The notes below the pieces were generated by a model. That model made no database searches. It was not told the DNA's origin and worked only from the letters and a program-made list of their open reading frames with translations. A DNA stretch of 64,000 nt, taken from the NCBI GenBank assembly GCA_949987705.1, contig OX465281.1, positions 167,042,516 through 167,106,515 on the forward strand, given 5' to 3'. This DNA is from Thereva unica (taxonomy: Eukaryota > Arthropoda > Insecta > Diptera > Therevidae). The position numbers and the translations under genes were made by a program. Below, in pieces: positions 10,302-21,844 of the stretch. Numbering within the stretch: position 1 is the first letter of the stretch; each line of letters opens with the position of its first letter.

Positions 10302-10447
10302 TTATGCTTTAGAAATTAGTGATGGATATATTTTTGTTTGGCGTTGAAGTGAATCTAATGTCACAGTGCTGCTACTTAACTCTCGAACTCCATTTGTCGG
10401 AAGTTCATTGGTCTCCTCTGCTGCTTGTTGAGGTGACTCGGTCAATT
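10302..10447 (-). pseudogene. env: env, C-terminal tail of BEL-M separated by GypB-3
   Basis: Open frame in phase with the main env part across the GypB-3 insertion once one copy of the GTAT duplication is ignored. It encodes about 48 polar residues (rich in S, T, Q, E) and ends at 10302, which fits a cytoplasmic tail following the transmembrane region. Confidence 0.75.
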
Positions 10448-10451
10448 GTAT

Positions 10452-10915
10452 TGTTACGTTTTTACGGCTTAACGGATTCGTAGGATTAATTAAGGAATAC
10501 ACTTTTTAATTATCCACACAATAATTTCTTTATCACAAACCAAACACAATTTAAAAATAAACACAATTCTTAGAGTTCAATTAATATTTCGCACTATTCA
10601 ATTCTAATTATCGCTTTTTATTTCACTACTTTTCACTGTTCTCACTTTAAAACACTTGTATCGCCTTTATAATCAAAACTGACTCGATAGCGGCTGCCAG
10701 GCGCTTTTATATAGGCAGCTCCACCTCTGTCTACTTTCTGGAACCTTCGTTTTCTGGTTCCTTGTGGTGTGTTCTTTTATTTCCTTAAGTTTCGACCAGC
10801 TTGAAGTTGTCTTCGCTTATCGCTCGTTAGTTTAGTACATAAATTCTTAGTTCAGACAACAACCGAAAATCGTTGATTCATCCTCTCGACAAACAGATGG
10901 CGCATAATCATCACA
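10452..10915 (-). repeat. 3' LTR of GypB-3
   Basis: 464 bp with TGTGATG...CGTAACA ends on the minus strand, abutting the polypurine tract GAAGGGGGCAA (10916-10926). Confidence 0.93.
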
Positions 10916-10926
10916 TTGCCCCCTTC

Positions 10927-12536
10927 TTAGGACTGTTCGTCCCGAACAGTTGTCCATCCTGGATCCGGCTGATGATATGGGCACAGTCTGTCTATGTGCA
11001 CAATCTTCTTCTTTGCTTTGGGTCCTTGTTGAATCCTGTAGACCACATCGTTGATCCGTGTTAGGATTTTATAGGGCCCCTCCCACTGACGCTGAAGTTT
11101 CGGAGACTTGCCTTTCCGTCTTCGAGGGTTGAACAGCCAAACGAGATCACCTTCCTGGAATCCGCTACAGTTTGCTCGGAGGTCGTACCTTGGTTTCATC
11201 CTGTCACTGGCCGTCTTAGGATTCTCCCTTGAGATTTTGTCAACTGAGGCTCCAACGTGGTGTTGTCTTATTTCTCCTTTCGCTCTTACTCGAGGACCCT
11301 TGCTGCCGGCACAAGCTGTGCATTTGCGACACCAATTCGTAACATCCTCCCGCATGTGAAGCCAATAGAATCTCTCCTTTATTTTTGACAGAGTTTTGTT
11401 GACTCCCAAATGTTCTCCTGACGGGCTATTATGACACTCCTCAAGAATATCTGTTATTCCAGCACGAGGGACTAACACCTGCATTCGATGAGAGGTACCA
11501 TCAGCTGTTTCCCATTTGCGCTTCAATACTCCTCCTTCGATATGCAATGAATCCCATTGGGCCCAATAGCTCTTCAGGATTTCACTTCTCTCTGCGATGT
11601 CTTTCCATTTAGGCTTCTCGTTGTGTTCTTTCCATGACAAAATCGCAGAAATGTCCGGGGCGTCGCGTTGCGCATCTCGAATTCCTTGGTCCTCATATTT
11701 TATGCTTGGCTCCGCAGTTGTCTTTTGACACTTTTCCTCAATACGCCAACGATACTTAAAACCTGGTTCGCAAGGTCGTCGGGACAGTGCAGTATCCATT
11801 GGAATTCCCCTGTTGCGGTGTTTCATCATCAATTCTCCAAGGTCCAATAGTATTCCGTGTGTTGTCATAAAGTCCAAACCAAGAATACACTCGTCTACTA
11901 TGTCAGCTACCAGGAACGAATGTGTAAACTTAATGTCGCCGAGTACCACGTCCATCATTGTTTCCCCATGTAATTTCACTGGCTCTCCTGTTACAGTTTT
12001 CAGGATGTACTGGTCCGCGTTTTTCAGCCACTTTCTACCGACCAAATCAGTCCTGATGACAGATCTTGAAGCACCTGTATCCACGGTAATTGTGTATTGT
12101 TCATCGCCAACTTTCCCCTCGATGACAAGGCTGTTGTTGCCACGCTGCAGTTGGGTGATGTTGACGATAACATCAGGGGTCTCAATTTTCCCCACCAACT
12201 CCCTCCGGTCGCCTTTCTGCCGTTGTCCACATTTTCCACAGCATGTTGAGCCACTCCTACTCCCTGGCGATTCCACTCTCCTTCGCTTTCGGCAACTCCT
12301 TTGTAAATGGCCCGGCTCACCACAGTTCCAGCATCGTAGACGACGACGTACTTCCGAGGTGTTGACTCGATGGCAAATGTTCTCGTCATATTGATTCCCC
12401 TGAGGTGGACCGTATTCCTTGTTGCTTGCTTCGCTGCCTCGTATGCATGACCAAACTTCGGCGGTAGTATTCTTTCCGGCCAATCTGGCTGCCATTTGTA
12501 GATCCCGGTCGACGAACGAGTTCAGGAAAGCCTCTC
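10927..12536 (-). pseudogene. gag-pol: gag-pol deletion derivative (GypB-3)
   Basis: Open from 12495 to 10927 (522 codons). It starts in gag (AARLAGK), has a CCHC knuckle (CWNCGEPGHLQRSC), then goes straight into protease (ELVGKIETPD ... TVDTGASRSV) because a 77-nt stretch containing the gag stop and frameshift signal is missing (junction 12199-12203). About 11790 the protease jumps to the RNase H/integrase linker (GIPMD-TALSRRPC), losing all of RT. A second deletion near 11235 removes the integrase core while keeping the zinc domain (CRKCTACAGSK) and the C-terminal GPY module. A nonautonomous remnant. Confidence 0.85.
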
Positions 12537-14606
12537 TTTTTTTTTTTTTTTTTTTTTTATGTGACAGTGCTAAGCTCAGGAGTCACCCTTTGTACTACTA
12601 GTCCGTCATGTCATTTGTCAAGTCATGGTGCAATGTCTAGCAGTAAGCTTAGTACGGGGGAGGGGTTGGGGGTATAGGTTAAGGGTTAAAAGGTACGGGG
12701 GGGTATTGAAGAAGGTGGTGATGAACCCTGCGTTTGAACTCTTGGATGTTGTAGGAGCTCGGAAATACTGACTGCGAGAGATTATTCCACAGTCGAGTTG
12801 TTCTATTTACAAACGAATTCATATCTTGTTGAGTGCGTGAAAAGGGTAGTTGCAGGTGCAGGGAATGGGACGAGTGGGCTAATCTGGTGTTGCGGGTATA
12901 AGATTGCCGTGGAGGCAAAAGAGCGTTTAACTCGAAGGAACAGTCCCTATGATAGTAGCGATAAAATTTTGTCAGTGCTGCTACATTCCTACGGTGGCTG
13001 AGGGGGTCGATGGTGGAGCAAGCGGTGTCGTCACCAATTAATTTAAGGGCCTTTTTTTGGACCTTATCTAACCATGCTAAGGTGGTTATTGGAGCGCCGC
13101 CCCAAACGAGGGAGTTGTATTCGAGAAGAGGCCGAATGTAGGATTTATAAATAACAGCACGGGCCGATGGTTGGAGGAGGAACTTGCACCTCTTGAGAAA
13201 TCCCAAGCACTGGGATGCTTGTTTGGCGATTTGGAATATGTGATCATTCCAACGCAAGTCTTTGGCTAATGTAACGCCTAAGATGTGTAGGGATGGGTCG
13301 GCCTTTAGTTCAATGTCATCCACTGTCAAGGATGGTGAGGTGTTGAACTTCTTTTTTGAGATAAGACAGTACTTGGTTTTGGTGGGGTTGAATTTGACAC
13401 GATTCTTTTCTCCCCAATTTAGAATTAGTTTGATGTCATTTTTAATAGATTTGGACATTAATTCACGATCATCAAGACAGGATCTGGCACATTTCTGTCT
13501 TGTATCGAAGCTGTACGAGTAACGTAGAGTACCGTCGTCAGCGAAGCTGAGAAGTGGGTTGGAGGGGATTGAAAGTAGGTCATTTATAAAGATGAGAAAA
13601 AGGGCCGGTGATAAAATTGACCCCTGGGGGACCCCCGCAGAGATGGGGTGAGATTCAGATTTGACGCCATCCAATAATACCTTAATTGAACGGCCGGAAA
13701 GGAAACTCTCAACCCACTTATTCAGAAGCGAGTCGATTCCAATAGCTTGGAGTTTAGCTAACAAGGCTGAGTGCCATACTCTATCAAAAGCCTTGGAGAT
13801 ATCCAAAGCAACCAATCTAGATTCGCCAGATCCATGCAAACTTCGGCTGAGGTGTTCTGTAAGGCAAACTAAAAGATCTCCAGTGGATCTTTTTTGGCGG
13901 AAGCCGTATTGTTTGTCGTTGATAAGTTGGTTGGATTCTAGATATCCCATAAGCTTTTTGTTAATTATCGTCTCCATGGTTTTGGAGAGAATAGAAGTAA
14001 TTGCTATTGGGCGGTAGTTGGAGGGATCGCTGGAGTCACCTTTTTTCTGTATTGGCTGAACATGGGCAAGTTTCCAAGAGTCGGGATAAACTCCGGAAGA
14101 GTATGATAGGGCAAAAAGTTTGCGCAGAGGTTTAGCCAAAGGTGAGGCGCATTGTTTTAAGACGATAGGGGGTATATTATCGGGTCCAGTGGATTTGTTT
14201 ACATCGAGCTCCTTAAGGCACCTGTACACCTCGCGGGTCCTGAAGAAAACCCTGTCCATTAGATGAGCGCTGTGCTCGAGAACCGGGGGTAGCATATCAG
14301 TTTGGGGTAAAGAAGAATTGGCAGCAAACAGAGATGCTAATAAATCGGCCTTGGATTTTCTGTCTGTTATCACCTTCTCATCGTGGATGAATGAAGGAGT
14401 TGTGGATGAAGTGAAATTCTTCTTAATGGAGCTTACCAAGGACCAGAAGTTTTTGCTACCAGAGGTTGCATTAAGGAGTTTACTTCTCAACTTGCTGTCA
14501 AATGAATTTTTGACATTCCTGATGGTGACTTTACAGGAATTTCTTAGTTTAATATACTCTACACGGAGCGATTCACTCGGGGAGCTCTTGTAAGCTCGAA
14601 AGGCGG
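12537..14606 (-). mobile_element. 5'-truncated LINE (non-LTR retrotransposon) in GypB-3 gag
   Basis: Minus-strand LINE with a 3' poly-A (22 Ts at 12537-12558 on the plus strand), a 3' UTR of about 120 bp and an RT reading frame truncated at its 5' side. Inserted in gag; flanks GGAAAGCCTCTCTT (left) and GAAAGGCGGCTCTT (right) look like an imperfect 13-14 bp target duplication. The RT sequence fits the CR1/Jockey-like part of the LINE tree; I cannot place it further. Confidence 0.85.
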
Positions 14607-15183
14607 CTCTTGCTACCTCATTGATGTAGTCTTGGCCGAAGCTAGGATAAGCCAGATGCACTAACCTCTCGATATCGGCGCATAGTTGTTGTAAAGTTTC
14701 TCCTGGCTTTTGAAGTCTGTTTCGAAGTTGAAGTCGATAAACCTCTTGCAGGTGCTGATCACCGTAACGCATTTCCAGCGCTTGAACTAAGAACCCGTAG
14801 CTGTTGCGATGTTCCGCTGGTATTGACTGCAATATTTCTGCTGCTGTACCCCTTAGTGACAAAGTTAAGGCCATTGCTTTTTCCTCCTCAGTCCAGAAAT
14901 TGCCTGCTGCTGCTGCTTCGAATTGGAGCTTGTAAGTAGGCCATGGGCTTTGCCCGTCGAAAGTTGGAGGCTGCAGTTTCCTAACTCCGATGACTTCATG
15001 AGATGCCGTCGCTGGGTGGTGAATCTTTACCCTTTCCAGGTCGGCTCTGACCGATTCTAGTTCCATCTTCAACTTTTCATCATTTTCCCTCATGGAATTT
15101 TCGAGCTTCTCCAGGTCATTCCTTACATTTTCCTTGATGGAAGATTCGAGACTTTCCAGATCATTCCTTACATTTTCTTTCAT
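12679..15183 (-). pseudogene. chimeric frame: GypB gag middle fused to LINE reverse transcriptase
   Basis: 834-codon open frame. The first 190 or so codons are GypB gag (coiled coil and PPTFDGQSPWPTYK capsid region, to INEVARAAF); from about 14606 the frame continues into LINE ORF2. LINE part: linker after the missing endonuclease, RT motifs STGPDNIPP, NYRPIAITS, YGFRQKRST, ALDISKAFDRVWH, GVPQGSILSP and the catalytic FADD (SFADDGTL), then the C-terminal region to the stop at 12679. The join is an accident of insertion; I do not infer function. It is unusual that both parts stay in frame. Confidence 0.85.
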
Positions 15184-15230
15184 GTTATCCAGCTGGCTCC
15201 TCTATTCTTCCATCGACTCTTTGAGCTCTG

Positions 15231-15653
15231 CTAACGAACGTTCATGAGCTTTGCCAACAATTTCTGTTCGTCTTTTAGCGCCATCACTTCAGCCTTGATT
15301 TCTGTTGAGGCACGTTCTTGCGCTGCGGATGACCGTTCTTGCGCTTCTTTCATCTCGGATGTCGCTTCCTTCATCTCTGCCGATGCACGTTCTTGCGCTG
15401 CTGATGACCGTTCTTGGGCTTCCTTCATCACCATCAATGTTTTAAAAAGTTCTGCCATACTCACTGTCGTTTCTTCTGGCTCCGCTTCTACCTCGTCTTC
15501 AAACATGTAGGTTTCAGGATCCTTACCTTCGTTCACCATAGCTTCTCGAAGCAGGGCGGTGAGGGAACTTTTAGCCCCCACCGTTGACAGCGAGCGTTTA
15601 CTTAATTCTTTTTTCAACTCTACAGTGCGCAAATCCACTAGCTTTCGACCCAT
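15231..15653 (-). pseudogene. gag: gag N-terminal part (GypB-3)
   Basis: Starts at the same MGRKLVDLR as other GypB gags (ATG at 15651-15653). 140 codons of helix/coiled-coil sequence with SSAAQERASAEMKEA-type repeats, ending in a frame break near 15190-15235; the gag frame resumes at 15183. Compared with GypB-2 part of the coiled coil is missing at the break. Confidence 0.85.
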
Positions 15654-15746
15654 TTTATTAATAAGTCCTTATTTCTCACGCACAAAATTTAAATTCCAAT
15701 CACAATTATTGTTCAAGTTCACTTATTTCACTTATCTCTTAATTAA

Positions 15747-15763
15747 TCCCACTTCTGACACCA
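15747..15763 (-). other. primer-binding site, GypB-3
   Basis: Same tRNA-Leu-type TGGTGTCAGAAGTGGGA as the other GypB copies, two bases inside the 5' LTR (15766-16229). Confidence 0.85.
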
Positions 15764-15765
15764 AT

Positions 15766-16229
15766 TGTTACGTTTTTACGGCTTAACGGATTCGTAGGAT
15801 TAATTAAGGAATACACTTTTTAATTATCCACACAATAATTTATTTATCACAAACCAAACACAATTTAAAAATAAACACAATTCTTAGAGTTCAATTAATA
15901 TTTCGCACTATTCAATTCTAATTATCGCTTTTTATTTCACTACTTTTCACTGTTCTCACTTTAAAACACTTGTATCGCCTTTATAATCAAAACTGACTCG
16001 ATAGCGGCTGCCAGGCGCTTTTATATAGGCAGCTCCACCTCTGTCTACTTTCTGGAACCTTCGTTTTCTGGTTCCTTGTGGTGTGTTCTTTTATTTCCTT
16101 AAGTTTCGACCAGCTTGAAGTTGTCTTCGCTTATCGCTCGTTAGTTTAGTACATAAATTCTTAGTTCAGACAACAACCGAAAATCGTTGATTCATCCTCT
16201 CGACAAACAGATGGCGCATAATCATCACA
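15766..16229 (-). repeat. 5' LTR of GypB-3
   Basis: 464 bp, near identical to 10452-10915. Right neighbour is the GTAT duplication at 16230-16233 and then BEL-M env. Confidence 0.93.
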
Positions 16230-18063
16230 GTATGTTTGGTTCTTGATGAGATTGTCGCAAGTCTTTATGCACCAGATATGTGGTAAGTGTGTTACACGTT
16301 GCTGCGAGTAGCCACCAGCTTTTTCCTCGGAGTGTAGAGATGAGCTTGGCGTTGATAATTACCCCTATGAGGTATTTAACTAAGCGTATTATGAGCCACA
16401 ACCCAATGAATCCAGCAGATACTTGACCTAAAGTTGAGAATATAGACCAGGTTTGAAACAGATATTCCGATATTTGAGTAAAATGATGATTCGAGAAGAG
16501 GTGTAGAATGTTGATATTCTGTTGATCTATGTCGTGTCCGACTAAAGCCTTGGTAACGATGTTCTCAATTGCTTGACGTTCTGAAGGGTACATTATCTGC
16601 TTTCGTAGGTCATTGACACTTTCATAAGAGTATATTCCAGATTTAATCAATTCATGAGGATCATTATATTTCCACGGTATATCTTCTGATGGTTTTAGTG
16701 ACTCGGGTGACTCTAAGCGATGGATTTGTGGCGAAAATCCATACCAGGTTCCGTGTAGAAAATAAGTTGAGGTAAGGGTCGACGAGCAAGGTATCTCCGT
16801 ACCAAATTCTTGGAGCAGATGTGTTATCGGTGTGATGAAGAAGCTTCGATTTTGATATGTGACGGGGAGCTCGCTAAAACACCGTTCGGTTTTTCGGATT
16901 ATAACTTCGACTGCTTGACATTTGATGAGGTAGATGACTTCTCCTCTTGATATGGCGGTATACCCTGGCTCTTTCATTCTCATGAAAGCAAATTCTGTGG
17001 GATGTTGATGGGCTGCGACTAGCTGGGTTTTTAAGACCTCCCTTTCAAGTTCACATTTCCTTTTCAGGAGATTAAGGTAGAGCGTCTGGATTTGCGCCTT
17101 TATGTGACGTTCTACATAAACAAATTTGGCATTGATATAAGTGAACAAGTCCAACCCTTTTGTGTTCATTGGCTTCTTAATAAACGGGTAACCATGTCGT
17201 GACTTCTTCACAATGACTAGACGAGGATGCTCCGTTTGATATCCGTCATAGTGGCATACCGAGATTGGTTTTACTGTCTCTAATGCAAAGATGACTTCTC
17301 CAACGCTTACTGTGTATATGGTGTGAGTTTCTTTTCTATATACATCCAAGCTTTGTGTTTTGGTAGCATTTCCTTGATAGAGTACATTATAACCCACAGC
17401 TTCACATCCTACATCTGTAAGCAAATTCCAAAAACTGATACCGTACTCAGGGTCGATACACCTGCCCTTCATATAAGGACATACTAAATTGTTACGAAGT
17501 ATAATTTCGTCATTATTCAAGTGCGCACTACCGTTGTAGTCCATTATGGTCACTTCCATGGCGTGAATGACTATAACGTCGTTCCACGACGTTTGTCCAT
17601 AGGTGTATGTTGTGCCTTGGCAATTGCCTTTGGGGTCAACTGTTCCAGCAATAACTTCGGTGAATCGGGTAGATGAGTTGGTCTTGATACCTGCTATAAC
17701 CCGGTTGTTTTGCAGTTCTAACGTACCAAATTGATGTATTTTAATACAGGTTTCTTTAGATATTTCCATTATGAAGGTACTTAGCCCTCCCGGGACCACA
17801 GAAAGGTGACTGAACATACCGCAATAATACACCGATTGCAAAACATTAATTTTACATTGGTATATATGGACAGAGGTCACTTCATTTAGTTCTAAGAGCT
17901 GTATATCCTCCTCCTCGTATTTAGTGGTCGGGTTTTCAATATTGCATGGTTCGACATTTAATAAAGAAATCACTGTTTTATTTATTTGCTCATGACCACA
18001 GTCGTAAGCAATTAAAGAGCTAACATTGCCAATCAAACTAATTATAATGCCGATTTTCCACAT
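16230..18063 (-). pseudogene. env: env of BEL-M: chuvirus/mononegavirus-like glycoprotein
   Basis: About 610 codons open from the ATG at 18061-18063 until the GypB-3 LTR, where a TGA in the LTR (16225-16227) cuts it. Residues 1-20 are a signal peptide (GIIISLIGNVSSLIA) followed by YDCGHEQINKT; many cysteines and N-glycosylation sequons follow, and a long hydrophobic segment near residues 545-575 (AGFIGLWLIIRLVKYLIGVII) forms the anchor. It lies downstream of integrase as a third gene. The N-terminal pattern and length recall glycoproteins of chuviruses, which are known to have been captured by insect BEL/Pao elements. That identity is from recognition, not a search. No break seen before the insertion point. 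Confidence 0.65.
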
Positions 18064-18189
18064 TTTGCAATCTCTGGGTTTCCTTTGATCTGCGAGAAAG
18101 AGATGTTTTCCTAAATTATTGCGTAGTTGTATATAGATAATATATGTATATTTACATCTTAACCTAATAAATTGATTTATTGGTGCTAC

Positions 18190-19146
18190 TTAATTTTTAA
18201 AAGGCAGACAGCATATCTTCGATATGGCTCTCTTCAGTTGATTAGTTGAGGTTTTTACCGTAACTACTCGTACCTGACCACCTCTTCCGCTATGCAATTC
18301 AATTACTCGCGCTAATTTCCAAGCTGAAGGAGGCAAGTTTTCTTCCTTAAGTAGCACTAGCGTGCCAACTCTTATCGACGGCTCTTCAATCTTCCATTTG
18401 GGTCGTTGTTGTAAACGATGAAGATATTCCGCCTGCCAACGATTCCAAAAATCATATTTTAGTTTTTGTAGATACTGCCATCTGGATAGGTGAGACTGCT
18501 GATAAGAACTCCAATCCGTTTCAGGTATTGATGACTGTGCGTTGCCGATAAGAAAATAAGCTGGTGTTAAACACGTAAGGTCTTCCGGATTCTCAGAAAG
18601 TGGACACAATGGACGGGAGTTAAGAACTGCCTCGATCTGGGTGAGAGTCGTCATTAGTTCCTCAAACGTTAATAAACTTTGTCCAATCACTCTGCGTAGG
18701 TGGTATTTGATAGATTTTACGCCAGCCTCCCATAATCCACCAAAATGCGGGGCTGCTGGTGGGATAAAATGCCAGTTAACCTTATGATTTGCATACTTTT
18801 CTGCAGCTATTGGGATGTTGTTTTTCAAGGCACTTTCTATTTCTTTATCCAATGATCTGGAAGCGCCTACAAAGTTGGTTCCATTATCAGTGTAAATGTC
18901 TCTTGAAACACCTCGTCTAGAGAAAAACCTTCTCAGTGCGGCGACGAATGCTTCGGATGTCAGATCCGATACCGCTTCTATGTGTAGAGCTTTTGTAGCG
19001 AAACACACGAAAACTGCTATATACGCTTTGGCTGTCTTTGAGTTTCGCAGCTTACTTAATTTTATGTTAATGGGTCCAGCGAACTCGATGCCGACTGTAG
19101 CGAAGGGTCTCGTTAACTCAGTTCGTAATTTAGGTAAATTGCCCAT
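18190..19146 (-). pseudogene. pol: pol, integrase core (BEL-M)
   Basis: BEL/Pao integrase: GIEFAGP, YTDNGTNFVG and GLWEAGVK carry the catalytic acidic residues (E replaces D at the first position in GIEFAGP, where the intact BEL-E has GVDFAGP). The C-terminal part (VLLKEENLPPSAWKLARVIELH) is the usual BEL C-terminal domain. It is out of frame with the preceding segment: a 1-nt change near 19140 separates the two. Confidence 0.85.
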
Positions 19147-20395
19147 TTATTTGCGTTGTTGGCTGCTGTCTCCATCGCGAGCAAATGATGCACTGATGCC
19201 ACTGGCTTCTAATGACGGATTTTGCTCTAGTTATCCAGTAAGTTTTCCTCAGAGTCGTAAGTGTGAGATTCGGGCCACCGTGCATGGTAACTTGATGGAT
19301 ATGTCTGATAAGTAAGACTGCGAGCTTTGAGGAACAAGCCAAGATGATTGGATGCTTTTCTTCGAAGGGTAGGTTTGCATGCTCTAAACGCCCTCCGACC
19401 CGTAATACATCTTGGTCGTCTAGAAATGGATTGAGTGAAAGTAAGCTACTTCTCCTGTTGATGTTTTCTCCTTTCCGCAGACTTATTATTTCGTCAGGAT
19501 AATGCAGCAATTGACTCAGCCTGATCAGGGTTAATTTGGCCTCCTGAATTTCTTTTGTAGTGAGATAAGGGGAGCGATTCTTCTTCCAGAATCGCCGACA
19601 GTAGGCTATTACGCGACATGCTCTGGTAAAATTAGAAAATCGATCTATTATGTTTTCAGTTTCCACGTTAACCTGAAAAGTTTTAACTCTTTTCATTTCT
19701 TCTTCGGCGGCTTTTGATGGTTCAAGGTGAGACATTTGGGGCCACTCTGTTTCAGGTTCCCGAAGCCATTCTGGTCCTTCCCACCAAAGAGATCGGGAAA
19801 TCAGATCTGCTTTAGTGGCTCCTCGTGATGCTAGGTCAGCGGGGTTATGTTCGGATCTAACATGTCGCCAAATATTTTCTGGAAAGTTATTGTGGATATC
19901 CGAGATTCGGTTGGCAACGAATGTCTTCCACCGGTTTGGATGATTGGTCAGCCACGTGAGGACAATAGTGGAGTCTGTCCATAGATAAACTGGGGCGGTT
20001 CTTCGTAAATTGTCTCGAAGTTTTTTAACCAGCTTGGATAGTAGGTGAGCCCCACATAATTCTAAACGTGGGAGTGACAAGGTTTTTATTGGAGCGACTC
20101 TAGTTTTTGATAAAAGTAGATGAGTACTGATTGCCCCGTCGCTTTGCTGAACTCTTGCGTATATTACAGCAGCATAAGCTCGTTCGGAACTGTCACAAAA
20201 CCCATGGAATTCGATTTTTGCGGAAGCCAGATAATTAATCCACCTAGGTATTTCGATGCTTTCAATTATTTGTAGTGTATCTGTAAAATTGTGCCATTCT
20301 TGTTTGAGGGTGTCGGGAATATTTGCGTCCCAATCTACCTTGGCCAACCATAGTTTTTGTATTAAAATTTTCCCAGAGATAATAACAGGGCTCAA
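19130..20395 (-). pseudogene. pol: pol, Pao peptidase-like/RNase H region and integrase zinc domain (BEL-M)
   Basis: Covers the region after RT known as the Pao retrotransposon peptidase A17 segment (EFHGFCDSSERAYAAVIYARV), an RNase H-like part (LWTDSTIVLTWL, SEHNPADLASRG) and the HHCC zinc domain (HQVTMHGG, CIICSRWRQ). Same frame as the RT part but separated from it by a TGA at 20396-20398, where the family consensus has Trp (PLGW). Confidence 0.85.
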
Positions 20396-21844
20396 TCAGC
20401 CGAGAGGATCGAATAGTTTAGCAATTTTGGATAAAATTTGTCGTTTTGTAAGGGGCCCCGCCAAATTTATGTTCAGCTTATAGCGAAAAACATCATCTTG
20501 TGGATGCCAAGATAGGCCAAGCGCCTTTATAGTGGGATCCTCTTGTAGTTGCAAGAGTGCTTCTGTGGATATTTCATCCTTGGGTAAATCTGTTAATATG
20601 TCCTGATGGTTAGCTGAAAATTTTCTCAGAGGAAATTTCCCTTTATTCAAAAGTGCTTTTAGTTCATGTTTGAGTAGATTTATTTCCTCTATCGTGTCTC
20701 TACCGGCAAGTACATCGTCGACATAAAAATCATTTTGTAAACACTCAGAAGCATTAGGAAATGTCGATTTTTCATCCTCCGCTAATTGATGTAGCGTTCG
20801 GATGGCTAGGTATGGTGCACACGAAACTCCAAAAGTGACGGTCAAAAGACGATAGTCTTTGATAGCGTGTTTTGGTGTGGGCCGCCATAATATGCGTTGA
20901 TAATCCACATCATCGGGATGTATCCAAATCTGTCGGTACATTTTCTCAATGTCCGCAGAAAAAACATACCTGTGAAATCTCCAATTCAATAGAAGAGTGG
21001 TGATATCTTGTTGTAAAGCTGGGCCCGTTAGTAGGGATTCATTAAGGGATATGCCTGATCCTGTTTTACAAGAAGCGTCGAAGACCACCCTCAACTTTGT
21101 AGTGGTGCTGGCCTCCTTGAAAACCGCATGATGTGGTAGATAATTCCCTTTCCAAGGTTCCCCCCCGGGTTGATTTGCAGTGATTTCTTCCATTTGATTC
21201 AGAGTTAAATATTCCTTTACCACTTCGTTGTAATTCTGCAACATACCTTTTCTCTCTGCCGATTTTTCACTGTGTATCAAGCGCCTAAGTGCAATTTGAC
21301 GGGATGCGCCAAGCATCACTTGATTTTTCTCTAAAAGAGCCTTAAATGGTAAACGAACTACATAGGAACCATTCGACTTTCGGTAATGAGTTTTTGCGAA
21401 ATAGCTTTCACAGAAGGTGTCTTCAGGAGTATCGACTTTAGGCAATGAACATTCTTCGATTTCCCAGAATTTCTTTATATCAAATAGACAGTCATCTACA
21501 GTGTTGACATATGATACTATCTCAACCTTGTTGTTCGCGTTCTGATTACCCGTTGGACCTGTTAATATCCACCCAAAAATGGTATTTTGAGCTGCAGGTG
21601 AACTATTAGGTCCAAGTTTTAATCCATCGAGTAGGATCGAGGGATAGATATCTGCTCCTATGAGCAAGTCGATTTTTCCCGGCGTGTTGAATGCAGGATC
21701 GGCTAACTTCAATTCTTGGAGATGATCCCATTTTTGTGGTTTGATCTTTGTCGATGGCAAGAGCTCGGTGAGTTGATCCAAAACTATTGCGTTGACTTCG
21801 ATGTTATTATTCGCATTTGTGTCCTGAATAATAAATTTCGCCAT
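20396..21844 (-). pseudogene. pol: pol, reverse transcriptase (BEL-M)
   Basis: BEL/Pao RT with the end of the protease-like domain at its start (DLLIGADIYPSILLDGLKLGP). RT motifs: TTTKLRVVFDAS, FSADIEKMYRQIW, TFGVSCAPYLA and catalytic YVDD in NDFYVDDVLAGRD. It starts just after a frameshift in an A-run (about 21840) that separates it from gag-protease and stops at 20396-20398. Confidence 0.88.

Larger units (their letters stand above)
10452..16229 (-). mobile_element. GypB-3: internally deleted gypsy, GTAT target duplication
   Basis: Two 464-bp LTRs (10452-10915, 15766-16229) that differ at one position I could see (TTTCTTTAT versus TTTATTTAT), and a 4-bp duplication GTAT (10448-10451, 16230-16233). 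So it is a fairly recent insertion. Internally it lacks RT and most of the integrase core, carries a LINE in gag, and has a fused gag-pol remnant. It cannot move on its own but keeps LTRs, PBS and polypurine tract. Confidence 0.93.

Noticed and set aside
10302..10502. Standalone 66-codon minus-strand gene
   Set aside because: Its N-terminal part is GypB LTR; the rest is the C-terminal tail of BEL-M env split by the insertion.
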